64,000 bases of DNA from contig NZ_CP041765.1 of assembly GCF_007559025.1 (NCBI RefSeq), positions 3,097,501-3,161,500 of the forward strand. Direction: 5' to 3'. The translations under genes and the position numbers were made by a program. The notes beneath the pieces were generated by a model. The model ran no database searches and was not told the DNA's origin. It saw nothing but the letters and a program-made list of their open reading frames with translations. This stretch comes from Tomitella fengzijianii. Its GTDB lineage: Bacteria; Actinomycetota; Actinomycetes; Mycobacteriales; Mycobacteriaceae. Numbering within the stretch: the stretch's first letter is position 1; each line of letters starts with the position of its first letter. Below, one piece after another: positions 1 to 11,117 of the stretch.

Positions 1-361
1 CGTCATCGTCGACCGACTCGACGGAACCGGTCAGCGTCAGCGTGTCGTACGCGTACCAGGGCACGCCCAGGCGCAGGGAGATCGACCGGATGACGGCCTT
101 CTGCCCTGCCCAGTCGGTCACGTACCGCTGGACCAGCCCGGTGTCGGTGAGGATGTTGACGAACATGTCCTTGGACCCGCGCGTCTGCGCCCGGTCGCGG
201 TCGTGGTGCACGTCCTCGAAGTCGCGCGTGGCCAGGGCCGACGCGACGATGAAGGTGGGGGTGCCCTCGATCTTCAGCTCCGGGAGCGCGTCGCCGGCCG
301 CCACTGCGGGCGGCCCGGCCGGGGGCGCCGCCACGGGGGCGCCGGGTGTGCTGGGGCTCAT
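1..361 (-). CDS. chsH1: ChsH1-like MaoC-fold steroid enoyl-CoA hydratase subunit (3' end cut by window edge)
   Basis: The ATG at 361 overlaps the chsH2 stop (ATGA). About 120 residues are visible, beginning MSPSTPGAPVAAPPAGP and running on through TRGSKDMFVNILTDTGLVQR; the C-terminus lies beyond base 1. In M. tuberculosis ChsH1 (Rv3541c) pairs with ChsH2 to hydrate the 17(20) double bond of the last cholesterol side-chain CoA intermediate. Identification rests on the remembered family pattern and on order: fadE28-fadE29-chsH2-chsH1 is the order of the igr operon. The retro-aldolase gene ltp2 would be expected next, outside the window. Confidence 0.82.
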   Translation of the reverse strand, partial: MSPSTPGAPVAAPPAGPPAVAAGDALPELKIEGTPTFIVASALATRDFEDVHHDRDRAQTRGSKDMFVNILTDTGLVQRYVTDWAGQKAVIRSISLRLGVPWYAYDTLTLTGSVESVDDD

Positions 362-1383
362 CGCATCTCCTTGGCTGCTTCGTCGACGGGTCGCCACGCG
401 TAGAGCGTCCAGGCCTCGCGGCCCGACGCGTCGGGGTCCTCGGGGAAGTCGAGGAAATCGACCTCGACGGGCTGCCCGATGGCCACCGCGCCCGGGTCGA
501 CGCCGCGCAGCTCCCCGAGCATCCGTACGCCCTCCTCGAGCTCGACGAGCGCGATGACGAACGGCAGCTGCCGCCCGGGCACCTTGGGTGCGTGGTGGAC
601 GACGTAGCTGTACACCGTGCCCCGCCCGGATGCGACGACGTAGTCGGTGGTCTCGCCCTTGGGCTTCCACAGCGCGGGGAGCGGCGGGTGCTGCAGCGTG
701 CCGTCCTCGAGCTTCTGGATGCGCAGCTCGTGCGCGGCGACGCCGTCCCAGAAGAACTCGGTGTCGCGGGACGCCTGCGGTCGCATCATCTTCGTGCCGT
801 CGAGGTCGTCGACGGGGTCGCCGCTGGCCGAACGCGCCTCGGCCGGCCCGGCCGATGCGCCGCCGGTGCTGCTCGGCGGACGGAACTTCAGGATCCGGAA
901 CTCCATCTCGGCCACCACGTCACCGGCGGCGTCGCGCCAGAAATTGCGGGTGGTGAAGAACCAGCCCTCGCCCAAACCCGTCTTCTTGGGGCCGACGACG
1001 TCCTCGAGCACCGACTCGATCGTGACCTCGTCGCCGGGCTGCAGGTAGCGGTGATACACCTGGTTGCAGTTGGTGGCGACGACGGACGTGAAGCCGGCGT
1101 CGTTGAGGATGTCGGTCATGCGCCCCAGCGGGTCGTCGGCCTCGCGCACCGCGCCGAGCCCGCGCATCGTCCACACCTGCGCCATGGCGGGCGGCGCCAC
1201 GATGCCGTCGTGACCGGCCGCGCGGGCGGCGGCGGCGTCGACGTAGACGGGGTTGCGGTCGCCGATGGCCTCAACCCAGTTGTTCACCATCGGCTGGTTG
1301 ATCGGGTCGCGTCCCCTGCGCCGCGCGCTCGCACCGTCGTCACGCACGCGCTGGGCGGCGTCGAGGATGTCCTGATCCGTCAT
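358..1383 (-). CDS. chsH2: ChsH2-like protein: MaoC hydratase fused to DUF35 OB-fold domain
   Basis: 341 residues. The N-terminal ~170 residues are a MaoC-type domain (INQPMVNNWVEAIGDRNPVY, then the hydration-type GDEVTIESVL). The C-terminal part is a DUF35 OB-fold (FFWDGVAAHELRIQKLEDGT ... YSYVVHHAP). This matches M. tuberculosis ChsH2 (Rv3542c), whose MaoC part forms the hydratase with ChsH1 and whose DUF35 part serves the aldolase Ltp2. The start is the ATG at 1383, with CAGGAG just upstream. It follows fadE29 by 17 bases and overlaps chsH1 by 4, so the genes are probably co-transcribed. Confidence 0.88.
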   Translation of the reverse strand: MTDQDILDAAQRVRDDGASARRRGRDPINQPMVNNWVEAIGDRNPVYVDAAAARAAGHDGIVAPPAMAQVWTMRGLGAVREADDPLGRMTDILNDAGFTSVVATNCNQVYHRYLQPGDEVTIESVLEDVVGPKKTGLGEGWFFTTRNFWRDAAGDVVAEMEFRILKFRPPSSTGGASAGPAEARSASGDPVDDLDGTKMMRPQASRDTEFFWDGVAAHELRIQKLEDGTLQHPPLPALWKPKGETTDYVVASGRGTVYSYVVHHAPKVPGRQLPFVIALVELEEGVRMLGELRGVDPGAVAIGQPVEVDFLDFPEDPDASGREAWTLYAWRPVDEAAKEMR

Positions 1384-1400
1384 GTGCGTCTCCTGTGCGG

Positions 1401-2567
1401 TCACCGGCGCGACACCTTCGGCAGTCCGAGGCCGGCGGTGGAGATCAGGTCGCGCATGACCTCGTTGACGCCGCCGCCGAACGTGATGACCAGGTTGCGC
1501 TTGGTCTGCGCGTCCAGCCAGCGCAGCAGGTGGCCGGTCTCCGGGTCGGCCGGGTCGCCCCAGCGGCCCACGACCTCCTCGGCGACGCGACCCATGCGCT
1601 GCACCTGCTCGGTGGCGAAGACCTTGGTGGCCGACGCGTCCGCCATGTCGAGGTCGCCGGTGTTCGCCGCGACCTGCCAGTTCAGCAGCTCGTTGAGCCG
1701 GTAGATCGCCCGGATCTCGCCGAGCGCACGCTGCACGTCGGGTTGGGAGGCGATGGGGGCGCCGTCGGGCCCCTCGCGCTTGGCCCACTCGCTGACGTGG
1801 TCGTACAGGCCGCCGATGCGCCCGCACGGCCCGAGCATGACGCGCTCGTGGTTGAGCTGGGTGGTGATCAGGCGCCAGCCCTTGTTCTCCTCGCCCACGA
1901 GCATCGAGGCGGGCACGCGCACGTCCTCGTAGTACGTGGCGTTGACGTGGTGCGCGCCGTCGGCGGTGATGATCGGGGTCCAGGAGAACCCGGGATCCTT
2001 CGTGTCCACGATGAGGATCGTGATGCCGCGGTGCCGGTCCTCCACGGTGCCGGTGCGCACCGCCAGCCAGATGTAGTCCGCCTGGTGCCCGCCCGTGGTG
2101 AAGATCTTCTGGCCGTTGATCACATACTCGTCGCCGTCTCGCACGGCGGAGGTGCGCAGCGAGGCGAGGTCGGTGCCCGATTCCGGCTCGGTGTAGCCGA
2201 TCGCGAAGTGCACCTCGCCGGCCAGGATGGCGGGCAGGAACCTGCGCTTCTGCTCGTCGGTCCCGTACCGCTGGAGCGTCGGCCCCACCGTCTGCAGCGT
2301 CACCGACGGCAGCGGCACGTCCGCACGGACCGCCTCGTTGGTGAAGATCTGCTGCTCGATCTCGCCGAAGCCCTTGCCGCCGAACTCGGTGGGCCAGCCC
2401 ACGCCGAGCCAGCCGTCGGAGCCCATGCGGCGGATGACGTTCTCGTACGCCGTGCCGTGGCGGTCGGTGAGCATCTCCTCGGCCTCGTCGGGCGAGATGA
2501 GGTTCGCGAAGTACTCGCGCAGTTCCGACTGCAGTTTGCGCTGCTCGGGGGTCAGATCGATGAGCAT
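1401..2567 (-). CDS. fadE29: Acyl-CoA dehydrogenase FadE29 (ChsE2), cholesterol side chain
   Basis: 388 residues, close to the 387 of M. tuberculosis FadE29. It has the acyl-CoA dehydrogenase signatures EPESGTDLASLRTSA and GEENKGWRLITTQLNHERV, and ends in GGGVNEVMRDLISTAGL. In M. tuberculosis it forms a heterotetramer with FadE28 that desaturates the three-carbon steroid side-chain CoA thioester. The start at 2567 has GGAGG at good spacing and overlaps the end of fadE28 by 16 bases, which favours coupled translation of the two subunits. Confidence 0.9.
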   Translation of the reverse strand: MLIDLTPEQRKLQSELREYFANLISPDEAEEMLTDRHGTAYENVIRRMGSDGWLGVGWPTEFGGKGFGEIEQQIFTNEAVRADVPLPSVTLQTVGPTLQRYGTDEQKRRFLPAILAGEVHFAIGYTEPESGTDLASLRTSAVRDGDEYVINGQKIFTTGGHQADYIWLAVRTGTVEDRHRGITILIVDTKDPGFSWTPIITADGAHHVNATYYEDVRVPASMLVGEENKGWRLITTQLNHERVMLGPCGRIGGLYDHVSEWAKREGPDGAPIASQPDVQRALGEIRAIYRLNELLNWQVAANTGDLDMADASATKVFATEQVQRMGRVAEEVVGRWGDPADPETGHLLRWLDAQTKRNLVITFGGGVNEVMRDLISTAGLGLPKVSRR

Positions 2568-3661
2568 GCTGCCTCCACACCCAGGTCGCGGGCGCTCAGG
2601 GCGCCCAGGATGGTCAGACGGGACGCCGGGCCGCCGACGAGGCGCACCAGGTCCTTGGTCTGCTCGTAGTACAGGTGCGCCGCGTAGGTGACGTCGGCGC
2701 CGAGGCCGCCGTGCATGTGGCTGCACTGCTGCATGGCCACCGGCAGCTGCTCGGCCAGCCAGAACGCGGCGACCGCCGTGTCCTCCGCGGCGTCGAGCCC
2801 CTGCGCGAGCCGCCAGCATGCCGACGTGGCCGCCAGCTCCAGGGTGCGCGCGGTGACGTAGGCGTCGGCGACCTGCTGCGAGACCGCCTGGAACGCGGCG
2901 ATGGGCTTGCCGAACTGTTCGCGCGTGCTCACGTGCTGCGCGGTGAGGTTGGTCATGCCCGTGCCCAGGCCGGCCGCCTGCGAGGCCAATGCCGCCAGCG
3001 CGATCCGGTACACGGCCTCCACCGGCGCGCCGGTGAGCATGGCGCCCGCGTCGACGCGCACGCCGTCGAGCACCACCGTGCACTCCGGCGCGAGCGACGC
3101 GGTGAACGTGCGGGTCAGCGTGACCCCGTCCGCGCCGGGCGCCACCACGGCGACGCCTGCCGACGTCGGCACCAGGATGTACGCGGCCTGCTCGGCGTAG
3201 CGCACCGCCACCTTGCGGCCGCTGACCACGTACCCGTCGCCGTCCGCCACCGCGGTGGTGGCGGGCTCGGCGGGCATCGGCGCCCCCGGCTCGTTCAGCG
3301 CGGCCGTGAGGATCGCGCCGCCCGGGACCCCGGACAGGAAACGTTGCGCGTCCCCGCCGAGCGCGAGCAGCGGCAGCACGCCGAACCCGAGGGTCTCAAG
3401 GACCGGCGCCTGCGCCGCCTGCCGGCCGACCTGGTCCAGCAGCACCCCGATCTCCGCGATGCCGAGGTCGTCGCCGCCCAGCGATTCCGGCAGCGGCAGC
3501 GAGAGCACGCCCTCGTCGGCGAGCCGCTTCCACAGCGTCTCGTCCCACACCGGGGATTTCCTGTCCATGGCGGCGAGGGTCTCGGCGCTCGCCGCCGTCT
3601 GCAGCACGGTGGCGGCCACTTCGGCCACCGCCTGCTGCTCACTTCCCAGAGTGAAGTCCAC
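2552..3661 (-). CDS. fadE28: Acyl-CoA dehydrogenase FadE28 (ChsE1), cholesterol side chain
   Basis: 369 residues with a GTG start at 3661 preceded by AGGACGG. It begins MDFTLGSEQQAVAEVAATVL and contains TREQFGKPIAAFQAVSQQVA and CSHMHGGLGADVTYAAHLYY, typical of the partner subunit of the two-gene acyl-CoA dehydrogenases of steroid degradation. In M. tuberculosis this subunit works only with FadE29. It is first in the fadE28-fadE29-chsH2-chsH1 run. Unlike M. tuberculosis, no cyp125 precedes it; the upstream gene here is fadE34. A weak KstR-like site lies just upstream. Confidence 0.88.
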   Translation of the reverse strand: MDFTLGSEQQAVAEVAATVLQTAASAETLAAMDRKSPVWDETLWKRLADEGVLSLPLPESLGGDDLGIAEIGVLLDQVGRQAAQAPVLETLGFGVLPLLALGGDAQRFLSGVPGGAILTAALNEPGAPMPAEPATTAVADGDGYVVSGRKVAVRYAEQAAYILVPTSAGVAVVAPGADGVTLTRTFTASLAPECTVVLDGVRVDAGAMLTGAPVEAVYRIALAALASQAAGLGTGMTNLTAQHVSTREQFGKPIAAFQAVSQQVADAYVTARTLELAATSACWRLAQGLDAAEDTAVAAFWLAEQLPVAMQQCSHMHGGLGADVTYAAHLYYEQTKDLVRLVGGPASRLTILGALSARDLGVEAACSSI

Positions 3662-3676
3662 CTGAAAACCGTCCTA

Positions 3677-3690
3677 TCGAACTAAGTGGA
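3677..3690. promoter_or_regulatory. kstR box?: Degenerate KstR-like site upstream of fadE28
   Basis: TCGAACTAAGTGGA fits the KstR pattern TnnAACnnGTTnnA except in one half-site (AGT for GTT). It lies 16 bases before the fadE28 start, a good position for repression. The igr operon belongs to the KstR regulon in mycobacteria, so function is plausible, but the match is imperfect. Confidence 0.35.
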
Positions 3691-3847
3691 AGCATTTGTC
3701 ACGATCCGTTCCGTCGCACCGCGCGGGACGCGACCAGGGCACCGGCGCCCGTGTGCGTACTGATACTCCGGCTCGCATTGAATCACCGCCGGGGCCGCCG
3801 GGGCACGTGCCGGGCCCGCTGTCCGGTAGCGGCCCCGACCGGCGGCA

Positions 3848-6046
<2,199 letters not shown>

Positions 6047-6403
6047 GGTTCCTCCTGGCCGGTCATTCGTCAGATCCGCTCCATTCTGGGCGTTAACACC
6101 CGCGAGCGGTGCGGCAGACTCGATCAGTGGTCCGCGGCGGACTGCGCGTGGCGCAGCGCACGGCCGCCGCCCGGATCGAGACAAAGCCTCGCCCAACCTT
6201 AGAACGTGTTCTAATATGAGGTGTCATTCGGGTCGAGACCGCATCTCGGCCTCCCGGAGAGTGGTACACCGGTTGACAACCCGGCGCGCCGCGTAACCGT
6301 AGCCTGAACGCCACGGCCGCACAGCGCACGATCGATGCACCGTGCCGGGTCGATACACAGTGCCGATGCCCCACACGGCCACACGGATATTCGAGGTAGT
6401 CCC
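6047..6403. promoter_or_regulatory. fadE34-kstR divergent intergenic region
   Basis: This 357-base non-coding stretch carries the KstR operator at 6199-6214. A TTGACA at 6273-6278, with TAACCG 15 bases downstream, is a weak candidate promoter for kstR. I see no small gene in it. Confidence 0.6.
6199..6214. promoter_or_regulatory. kstR box: KstR operator
   Basis: TTAGAACGTGTTCTAA has perfect 7-base inverted arms around a 2-base centre and matches the published KstR consensus TnnAACnnGTTnnA exactly. It sits between fadE34 and kstR, as expected for autoregulation and for control of steroid catabolism. In mycobacteria, steroid-CoA metabolites such as 3-oxo-4-cholestenoyl-CoA relieve repression. 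Confidence 0.93.
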
Positions 6404-7108
6404 ATGGCAAGCAGTTCCCGCACCACCGCCCGCGACGGTGTCATCCCGACCCTGCGCGACGACGACCTGAATTCCACCGCGCAACGGGATCGGCGCCGCC
6501 GCATCCTCGACTCCACGTTGGCGCTCGCGTCCCGCGGCGGGTACGACGCCGTGCAGATGCGCGCCGTGGCGGACAGGGCGGACGTCGCCGTGGGCACCCT
6601 CTACCGGTACTTCCCGTCCAAGGTGCACCTGCTGGTATCGGCGCTGGCGCGCGAGTTCGAACGCATCGACACCAAGACGGACCGCCGCATGCCGGCCGAC
6701 CTGTCCACCCGGGAACGCCTGGAGCTGATGATCGGCCAGATCACGACGGTGATGCAGCGCGACCCGCTCCTGACCGAGGCGATGACGCGCGCGTTCATGT
6801 TCGCCGACGCCTCGGCGTCCGCGGAGGTGGCGCGGGTCGGCGAGCTCATCGACCGCATCTTCGCCCGCGCCCTCACCAATTCCGAGCACCCCACGGCCTA
6901 CGAGCTCAACGTCTCGCGCGTGATCTCCGACGTGTGGATGTCGAACCTCGTCGCCTGGCTCACCCGGCGCGCCACCGCCGTCGACGTGGCCGATCGCCTC
7001 ACGCTGACCATCCGGCTGCTCATGGGCGACCGCGCCGACGCGGTGGACCCGGCGCCGAGCGACGCGCCGGCCGCGCCGGATGCATCCGGATCCGCCGGCA
7101 CCGCGTGA
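6404..7108 (+). CDS. kstR: TetR-family repressor KstR of cholesterol catabolism
   Basis: 234 residues. Residues ~25-80 form the TetR helix-turn-helix, with GGYDAVQMRAVADRADVAVG followed by TLYRYFPSKVHLLVSAL. As remembered, this is almost identical to M. tuberculosis KstR (Rv3574), and similarity continues through MQRDPLLTEAMTRAF and RVISDVWMSNLVAWLTRRA. The N-terminus is ~20-30 residues longer than mycobacterial KstR. The ATG at 6404 is preferred because GAGG lies 7 bases upstream. It sits beside fadE34, as in M. tuberculosis. Confidence 0.93.
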   Translation: MASSSRTTARDGVIPTLRDDDLNSTAQRDRRRRILDSTLALASRGGYDAVQMRAVADRADVAVGTLYRYFPSKVHLLVSALAREFERIDTKTDRRMPADLSTRERLELMIGQITTVMQRDPLLTEAMTRAFMFADASASAEVARVGELIDRIFARALTNSEHPTAYELNVSRVISDVWMSNLVAWLTRRATAVDVADRLTLTIRLLMGDRADAVDPAPSDAPAAPDASGSAGTA

Positions 7109-7286
7109 CCGGCGGGGGCGCACATCGCGCAGCGTGATCCGCCGGGCGTGACGCGGCACGCACCGGGCCCGCGGACCCGGCGACGGCGCCGGTGGTGGCA
7201 CTAGACTTCGGCTGCACGGACCGCAACCGTCCGCCGCAGGCGGGCGCGTGCGGTCGCCCCGCTCCCGAAAGCCCAGGACTGCCGCT

Positions 7287-9836
7287 GTGTCATCCCTGCC
7301 CGACGACCTCCGACGCACGCTGACCGCCCTGGCACGCGTGCCGCGGCTGCTCGTCGCGTCCGACTACGACGGCACGATCGCGCCCATCGTCAACAATCCC
7401 GTCGAGGCCTACCCGCGCCCGGAGTCGGTCACGGCACTGCGCAATCTCGCCACACTGCCCGGCACCGTGGCGGCGGTGATCTCCGGCCGCGCCCTGCGCG
7501 ACCTGGCCACGCTTTCGCGGCTGCCGTCCGAGGTGCACCTGGTGGGCAGCCACGGCTCCGAGTTCGACATCGGGTTCATCGAGGAGATCGACGCACCGGC
7601 CCGCGCCCTGCTGGGCCGCGTGGTGGACGCGCTCGAGGAGGTCGCCGCGGGGGTGCCCGGCGCCGGCGTGGAGGTCAAGCCGGCCAGCGCCGCGCTGCAT
7701 GTGCGCAACGTCGAGGACTCCGCCGCGGCGGATGCGGCCGTGCACTCCGTGCGCGTCGGGGCGGCGGCGTGGTCGGGGGTGCAGTGCACCGAGGGCAAGG
7801 CGGTGATCGAGCTGTCGGTGGTGACCACCGACAAGGGCGATGCGCTGGACATCCTGCGCCATCGGGAGGGCGCGTCGGCCACGGTGTTCCTGGGCGACGA
7901 TGTCACCGACGAGAAGGCGTTCCGCCGCCTCCACGGGCCCGATGCCGGCATCAAGGTGGGCCCGGGGCCCACCGGCGCGCACTTCCGCGTGGGGGGCACC
8001 GAGGACGTGGCGCGGGTGCTGGCCTTCCTGCTCGAGCAGCGGCGCGCGTGGCTGCTGGGCGCGCACGCCACGCCCATCGAGCGGCACACCATGCTGGCCT
8101 CACCCGACGCCAAGGCGCTGGTGACGCCCACCGGATCGATCAACTGGCTCTGCCATCCGGACCCCGACTCCGCCGGGCTGTTCTCGGCACTGCTGGGCAG
8201 CGACTCCGCCGGACACTTCACCGTGGTCCCCGAGCATGACGGCCTGCCGCTGAGCCAGGAGTACGTCGACGGGACGATGACCGTGGAGACCCGCTGGGCG
8301 TCCCTGCTGGTGACCGACTATCTGCCGCACGATGCCGCACGCGGCCGGGTGAACCTCACGCGCGTGATCAGCGGGACGGCACCGTGCCGCGTCGTGTTCG
8401 CGCCCCGGCCCGAGTTCGGGCAGGTGCGGGTGCAGATCGAGGCGGACGTCGACGGCCTGCGCGTGCAGGGCACCAACGATCCGATCGTGCTGCGCTCCCC
8501 CGGCGTCCGCTGGCGCATCGTCGGCGACGGGCTCCAGCAGTCCGCCGAGGCCGTGGTGGACCCGTCCGGCGCGCCCGTGGTGCTGGAGCTGCGGTGCGGC
8601 ACCGACGATCTTTCCGCCGCACCGCGCCCGGAGGCCGAGATCCGGGCCGAGGCCGAGGACTACTGGCGCACGTGGGCGCAGTCGCTCACGTTGCCGCCGC
8701 TCAAGCCGTCGCTGATGAAGCGCAGCGCACTGACGCTGCGCGGCCTGGTGCACGCGGACACCGGGTCGATCATGGCCGCGGCCACCACGTCGCTTCCCGA
8801 GGAGATCGGCGGCGTCCGCAACTGGGACTACCGCTACTGCTGGCTGCGCGACGCCTCGATGACGGCGTCCGCGCTGGTCTCGGTCGGGTCGCTCGGCGAG
8901 GCCGCCGGGCTGCTCGACTGGCTGCACCGCGTCCTGGGCACGCTCTCCGGCCCGGAGCGCCTCAACCCGCTCTACACGCTCGACGGCGCGGGGCTGCCGC
9001 CCGAGGCCGTGCTCGACGCCCTGCCGGGGTACGCGGGTTCCCGGCCGGTGCGTGTGGGCAACGCCGCAAATCAGCAGGTGCAGTTGGACGTGTTCGGCCC
9101 CATCACCGAGCTGATCGCCGACCTCGCGCGCGCCCGGCGCGCGGTGGGGGCGGACGCCGCCGACGCGCTGACGGACCGGGACTGGGCGCTGGTGCGGGCG
9201 ATGACCTCGGCCGTCGCGCAGCGCTGGACCGAGCCGGACAACGGGATCTGGGAGATCCGCGGAGCACCGCGGCACCACGTGTACTCGAAGGTGATGTGCT
9301 GGGTCACCATCGACCGGGCGCTGTCGCTCTCCTCGGACTTCGGGCGCGAGGCCGAGCCGGAGTGGGAGTCGCTGCGGGCCAAGATCGCCGACGACGTGAT
9401 CGAGAACGGCTGGAGCGGGCAGGCGCACTCCTACACCGCCGCCTACGACGGGGTGGACCTGGACGCCGCGTCGCTGTTCATCGGGCTGTCCGGCCTGCTG
9501 GACGCGGCCGACCCGCGCTTCGCCGCCACCGTCTCCGCCACCGAGGCCGTGCTGCGCAGCGGGTCCACGGTGTACCGGTACCGCTCGGACGACGGCCTGC
9601 CCGGCACCGAGGGCGGATTCCATCTGTGCGCGGCATGGCTGGTGGAGGCGTACCTGCTGGTGGGTCAGCGCCGCCAGGCGGAGGCGCTGTTCAATCAGCT
9701 CGTCGCCGCGGCGGGCCCCACCGGCCTGCTGCCGGAGGAGTACGACCCCGTGGCCGAGCGCGCCCTGGGCAATCATCCGCAGGCGTACAGCCACATCGGG
9801 ATCCTGCGCTGCGCGCAGCTGCTGTCCGCGGAGTAA
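7287..9836 (+). CDS. Trehalose-6-phosphate phosphatase fused to GH15 glycoside hydrolase
   Basis: 849 residues from a GTG at 7287 (a GTG at 7248 would add 13). Residues 1-~255 are an OtsB-type HAD phosphatase: nucleophile motif SDYDGT with D26/D28, then FLGDDVTDEKAFRRL. From ~265 to the end is a GH15 enzyme: NWDYRYCWLRDAS at ~512 and LLPEEYDP at ~815, carrying the general-acid and general-base glutamate regions. The first domain would make trehalose from trehalose-6-phosphate. The second resembles mycobacterial GH15 trehalase (Rv2402) and may cleave trehalose or another glucoside; its substrate cannot be read from sequence. No signal peptide, so probably cytosolic. Confidence 0.85.
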   Translation: MSSLPDDLRRTLTALARVPRLLVASDYDGTIAPIVNNPVEAYPRPESVTALRNLATLPGTVAAVISGRALRDLATLSRLPSEVHLVGSHGSEFDIGFIEEIDAPARALLGRVVDALEEVAAGVPGAGVEVKPASAALHVRNVEDSAAADAAVHSVRVGAAAWSGVQCTEGKAVIELSVVTTDKGDALDILRHREGASATVFLGDDVTDEKAFRRLHGPDAGIKVGPGPTGAHFRVGGTEDVARVLAFLLEQRRAWLLGAHATPIERHTMLASPDAKALVTPTGSINWLCHPDPDSAGLFSALLGSDSAGHFTVVPEHDGLPLSQEYVDGTMTVETRWASLLVTDYLPHDAARGRVNLTRVISGTAPCRVVFAPRPEFGQVRVQIEADVDGLRVQGTNDPIVLRSPGVRWRIVGDGLQQSAEAVVDPSGAPVVLELRCGTDDLSAAPRPEAEIRAEAEDYWRTWAQSLTLPPLKPSLMKRSALTLRGLVHADTGSIMAAATTSLPEEIGGVRNWDYRYCWLRDASMTASALVSVGSLGEAAGLLDWLHRVLGTLSGPERLNPLYTLDGAGLPPEAVLDALPGYAGSRPVRVGNAANQQVQLDVFGPITELIADLARARRAVGADAADALTDRDWALVRAMTSAVAQRWTEPDNGIWEIRGAPRHHVYSKVMCWVTIDRALSLSSDFGREAEPEWESLRAKIADDVIENGWSGQAHSYTAAYDGVDLDAASLFIGLSGLLDAADPRFAATVSATEAVLRSGSTVYRYRSDDGLPGTEGGFHLCAAWLVEAYLLVGQRRQAEALFNQLVAAAGPTGLLPEEYDPVAERALGNHPQAYSHIGILRCAQLLSAE

Positions 9837-9886
9837 TCCTCGCCTCACCACCGCGCGTTCCGGCGCGCCCTTGCGCTACTCTGTAA

Positions 9887-9901
9887 TGACAATCGTTTTC
9901 A
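9887..9901. promoter_or_regulatory. zur box: Zur-type operator upstream of the zinc importer
   Basis: TGACAATCGTTTTCA is an imperfect palindrome of the actinobacterial Zur form (TGAnAAnnnTTTTCA). It is ~145 bases before znuA in an otherwise gene-free gap of 210 bases (9837-10046). Zinc-bound Zur would repress the transporter when zinc is plentiful. Confidence 0.75.
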
Positions 9902-10046
9902 TCAAGCGATCCATCACAGAAGCGATCCGTTCGAGTTGCGACGCGTTCGGGCACCCGCGTGTCCGAGCGCGACCACCGTCCCCGGCGGCACCGTCCGTCG
10001 CCGCCGGCGTGGCGCAGCGACGAGCGCCGGCGAGGAAGGGGCCCGA

Positions 10047-11117
10047 ATGCGCTGGCAGCCGCGCGCCCGCCGAACCGCCCGCACCGCGGCGGGCCGGCGC
10101 CCCCACGCCGCCCGGGTGGCGTCGGCGGCCGTGGCGTTGACCGCGCTCGCGGCGGCCGGCTGCGCCTCCGCGGGCACCGCCCCCTCCGACGGCCGCATCT
10201 CCGTCGTCGCCTCCACCCCGGTGTGGGCGGAGATCGCCGAGCAGATCGGCGGCTCCGCGGTGGACGTGCGGTCGATCGTGCCGCAGGGCCAGGATCCGCA
10301 CGAGTTCCAGGTCACCCCCACGGACGCGCTCGCGGTGGACCGGGCGGACGTGCTGGTGGCCAACGGCGGCGGGTACGACGCCTTCTTCTCGTCGCTGCTC
10401 CGTGGCGTATCCGCCACCGCTCCCCTGATCGACGCGGCGGAGCTGCACGCGACGGCCGCCGATCGGGCAGTCGATGGAGGGCATGCCGGGGAAACGGACG
10501 GCGGACGGGAGCACGCCGACGAACACGACGACGGTGACGGCCACGACCACGATCAGGGCCATGGCCACGGTCATGATCACGGTCATGATCACGGGGCGGC
10601 CAACGAGCACCTGTGGTTCGACCTCCGCACGGTCGACGCCGTCGCGGCCGACCTCGCCGGGCACCTGGCGCGGATCGTGCCCGCGGAGGCGGACGCGTTC
10701 CACGCCCGCGCTGATGCGCTGCACCAGGAGCTGCAGTCGCTCGAGGACCAGTCCGCCGCCATCGCCGCGGGCCGCCCCCGCCCCGTCATCGCCACCGAAC
10801 CGGTGGCCCACTACCTGCTGGCCGCCGCCGGCATCGAGGACCTGACCCCGCCGGAGTTCGGCGAGGCCATCGAGCACGGCTCCGATCCGGCGCCCGCGGT
10901 GATCGCGCGCCTCAAGTCGCTGCTGGCCGGCGGCGACGTGGCCGCGCTGGTCTACAACACGCAGACCGACAGCCCCACCACCGAGGCGGTGCTCCGCGAC
11001 GCCGAACGCGCCGGCCTCCCCGTCGTCGAGGTCGCGGAATCCCCGCCCGACGGCATCCCCTACACCGAATGGGTGCACACGATCCTCACCGCACTGGGAA
11101 AGGCGACCGCCCGATGA
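10047..11117 (+). CDS. znuA: Zinc ABC transporter substrate-binding lipoprotein (ZnuA/TroA family)
   Basis: 356 residues from an ATG with AGGAAGGGG upstream. An Arg-rich N-region and hydrophobic stretch lead to the lipobox AAGC, so the mature protein is anchored at Cys39. The fold motifs (VASTPVWAEIAEQIGG, QDPHEFQVTP, the C-terminal VYNTQTDSPTTEAVLR) are those of metal-binding cluster A-I proteins. Residues ~143-190 form a His/Asp-rich loop (DGHDHDQGHGHGHDHGHDHG), typical of zinc rather than manganese binders. It overlaps the ATPase gene by 4 bases. Confidence 0.88.
   Translation: MRWQPRARRTARTAAGRRPHAARVASAAVALTALAAAGCASAGTAPSDGRISVVASTPVWAEIAEQIGGSAVDVRSIVPQGQDPHEFQVTPTDALAVDRADVLVANGGGYDAFFSSLLRGVSATAPLIDAAELHATAADRAVDGGHAGETDGGREHADEHDDGDGHDHDQGHGHGHDHGHDHGAANEHLWFDLRTVDAVAADLAGHLARIVPAEADAFHARADALHQELQSLEDQSAAIAAGRPRPVIATEPVAHYLLAAAGIEDLTPPEFGEAIEHGSDPAPAVIARLKSLLAGGDVAALVYNTQTDSPTTEAVLRDAERAGLPVVEVAESPPDGIPYTEWVHTILTALGKATAR

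Noticed and set aside
8100-9851. Long open frame opposite the GH15 domain
   Set aside because: Codon composition and lack of motifs show it is a shadow of the plus-strand gene.
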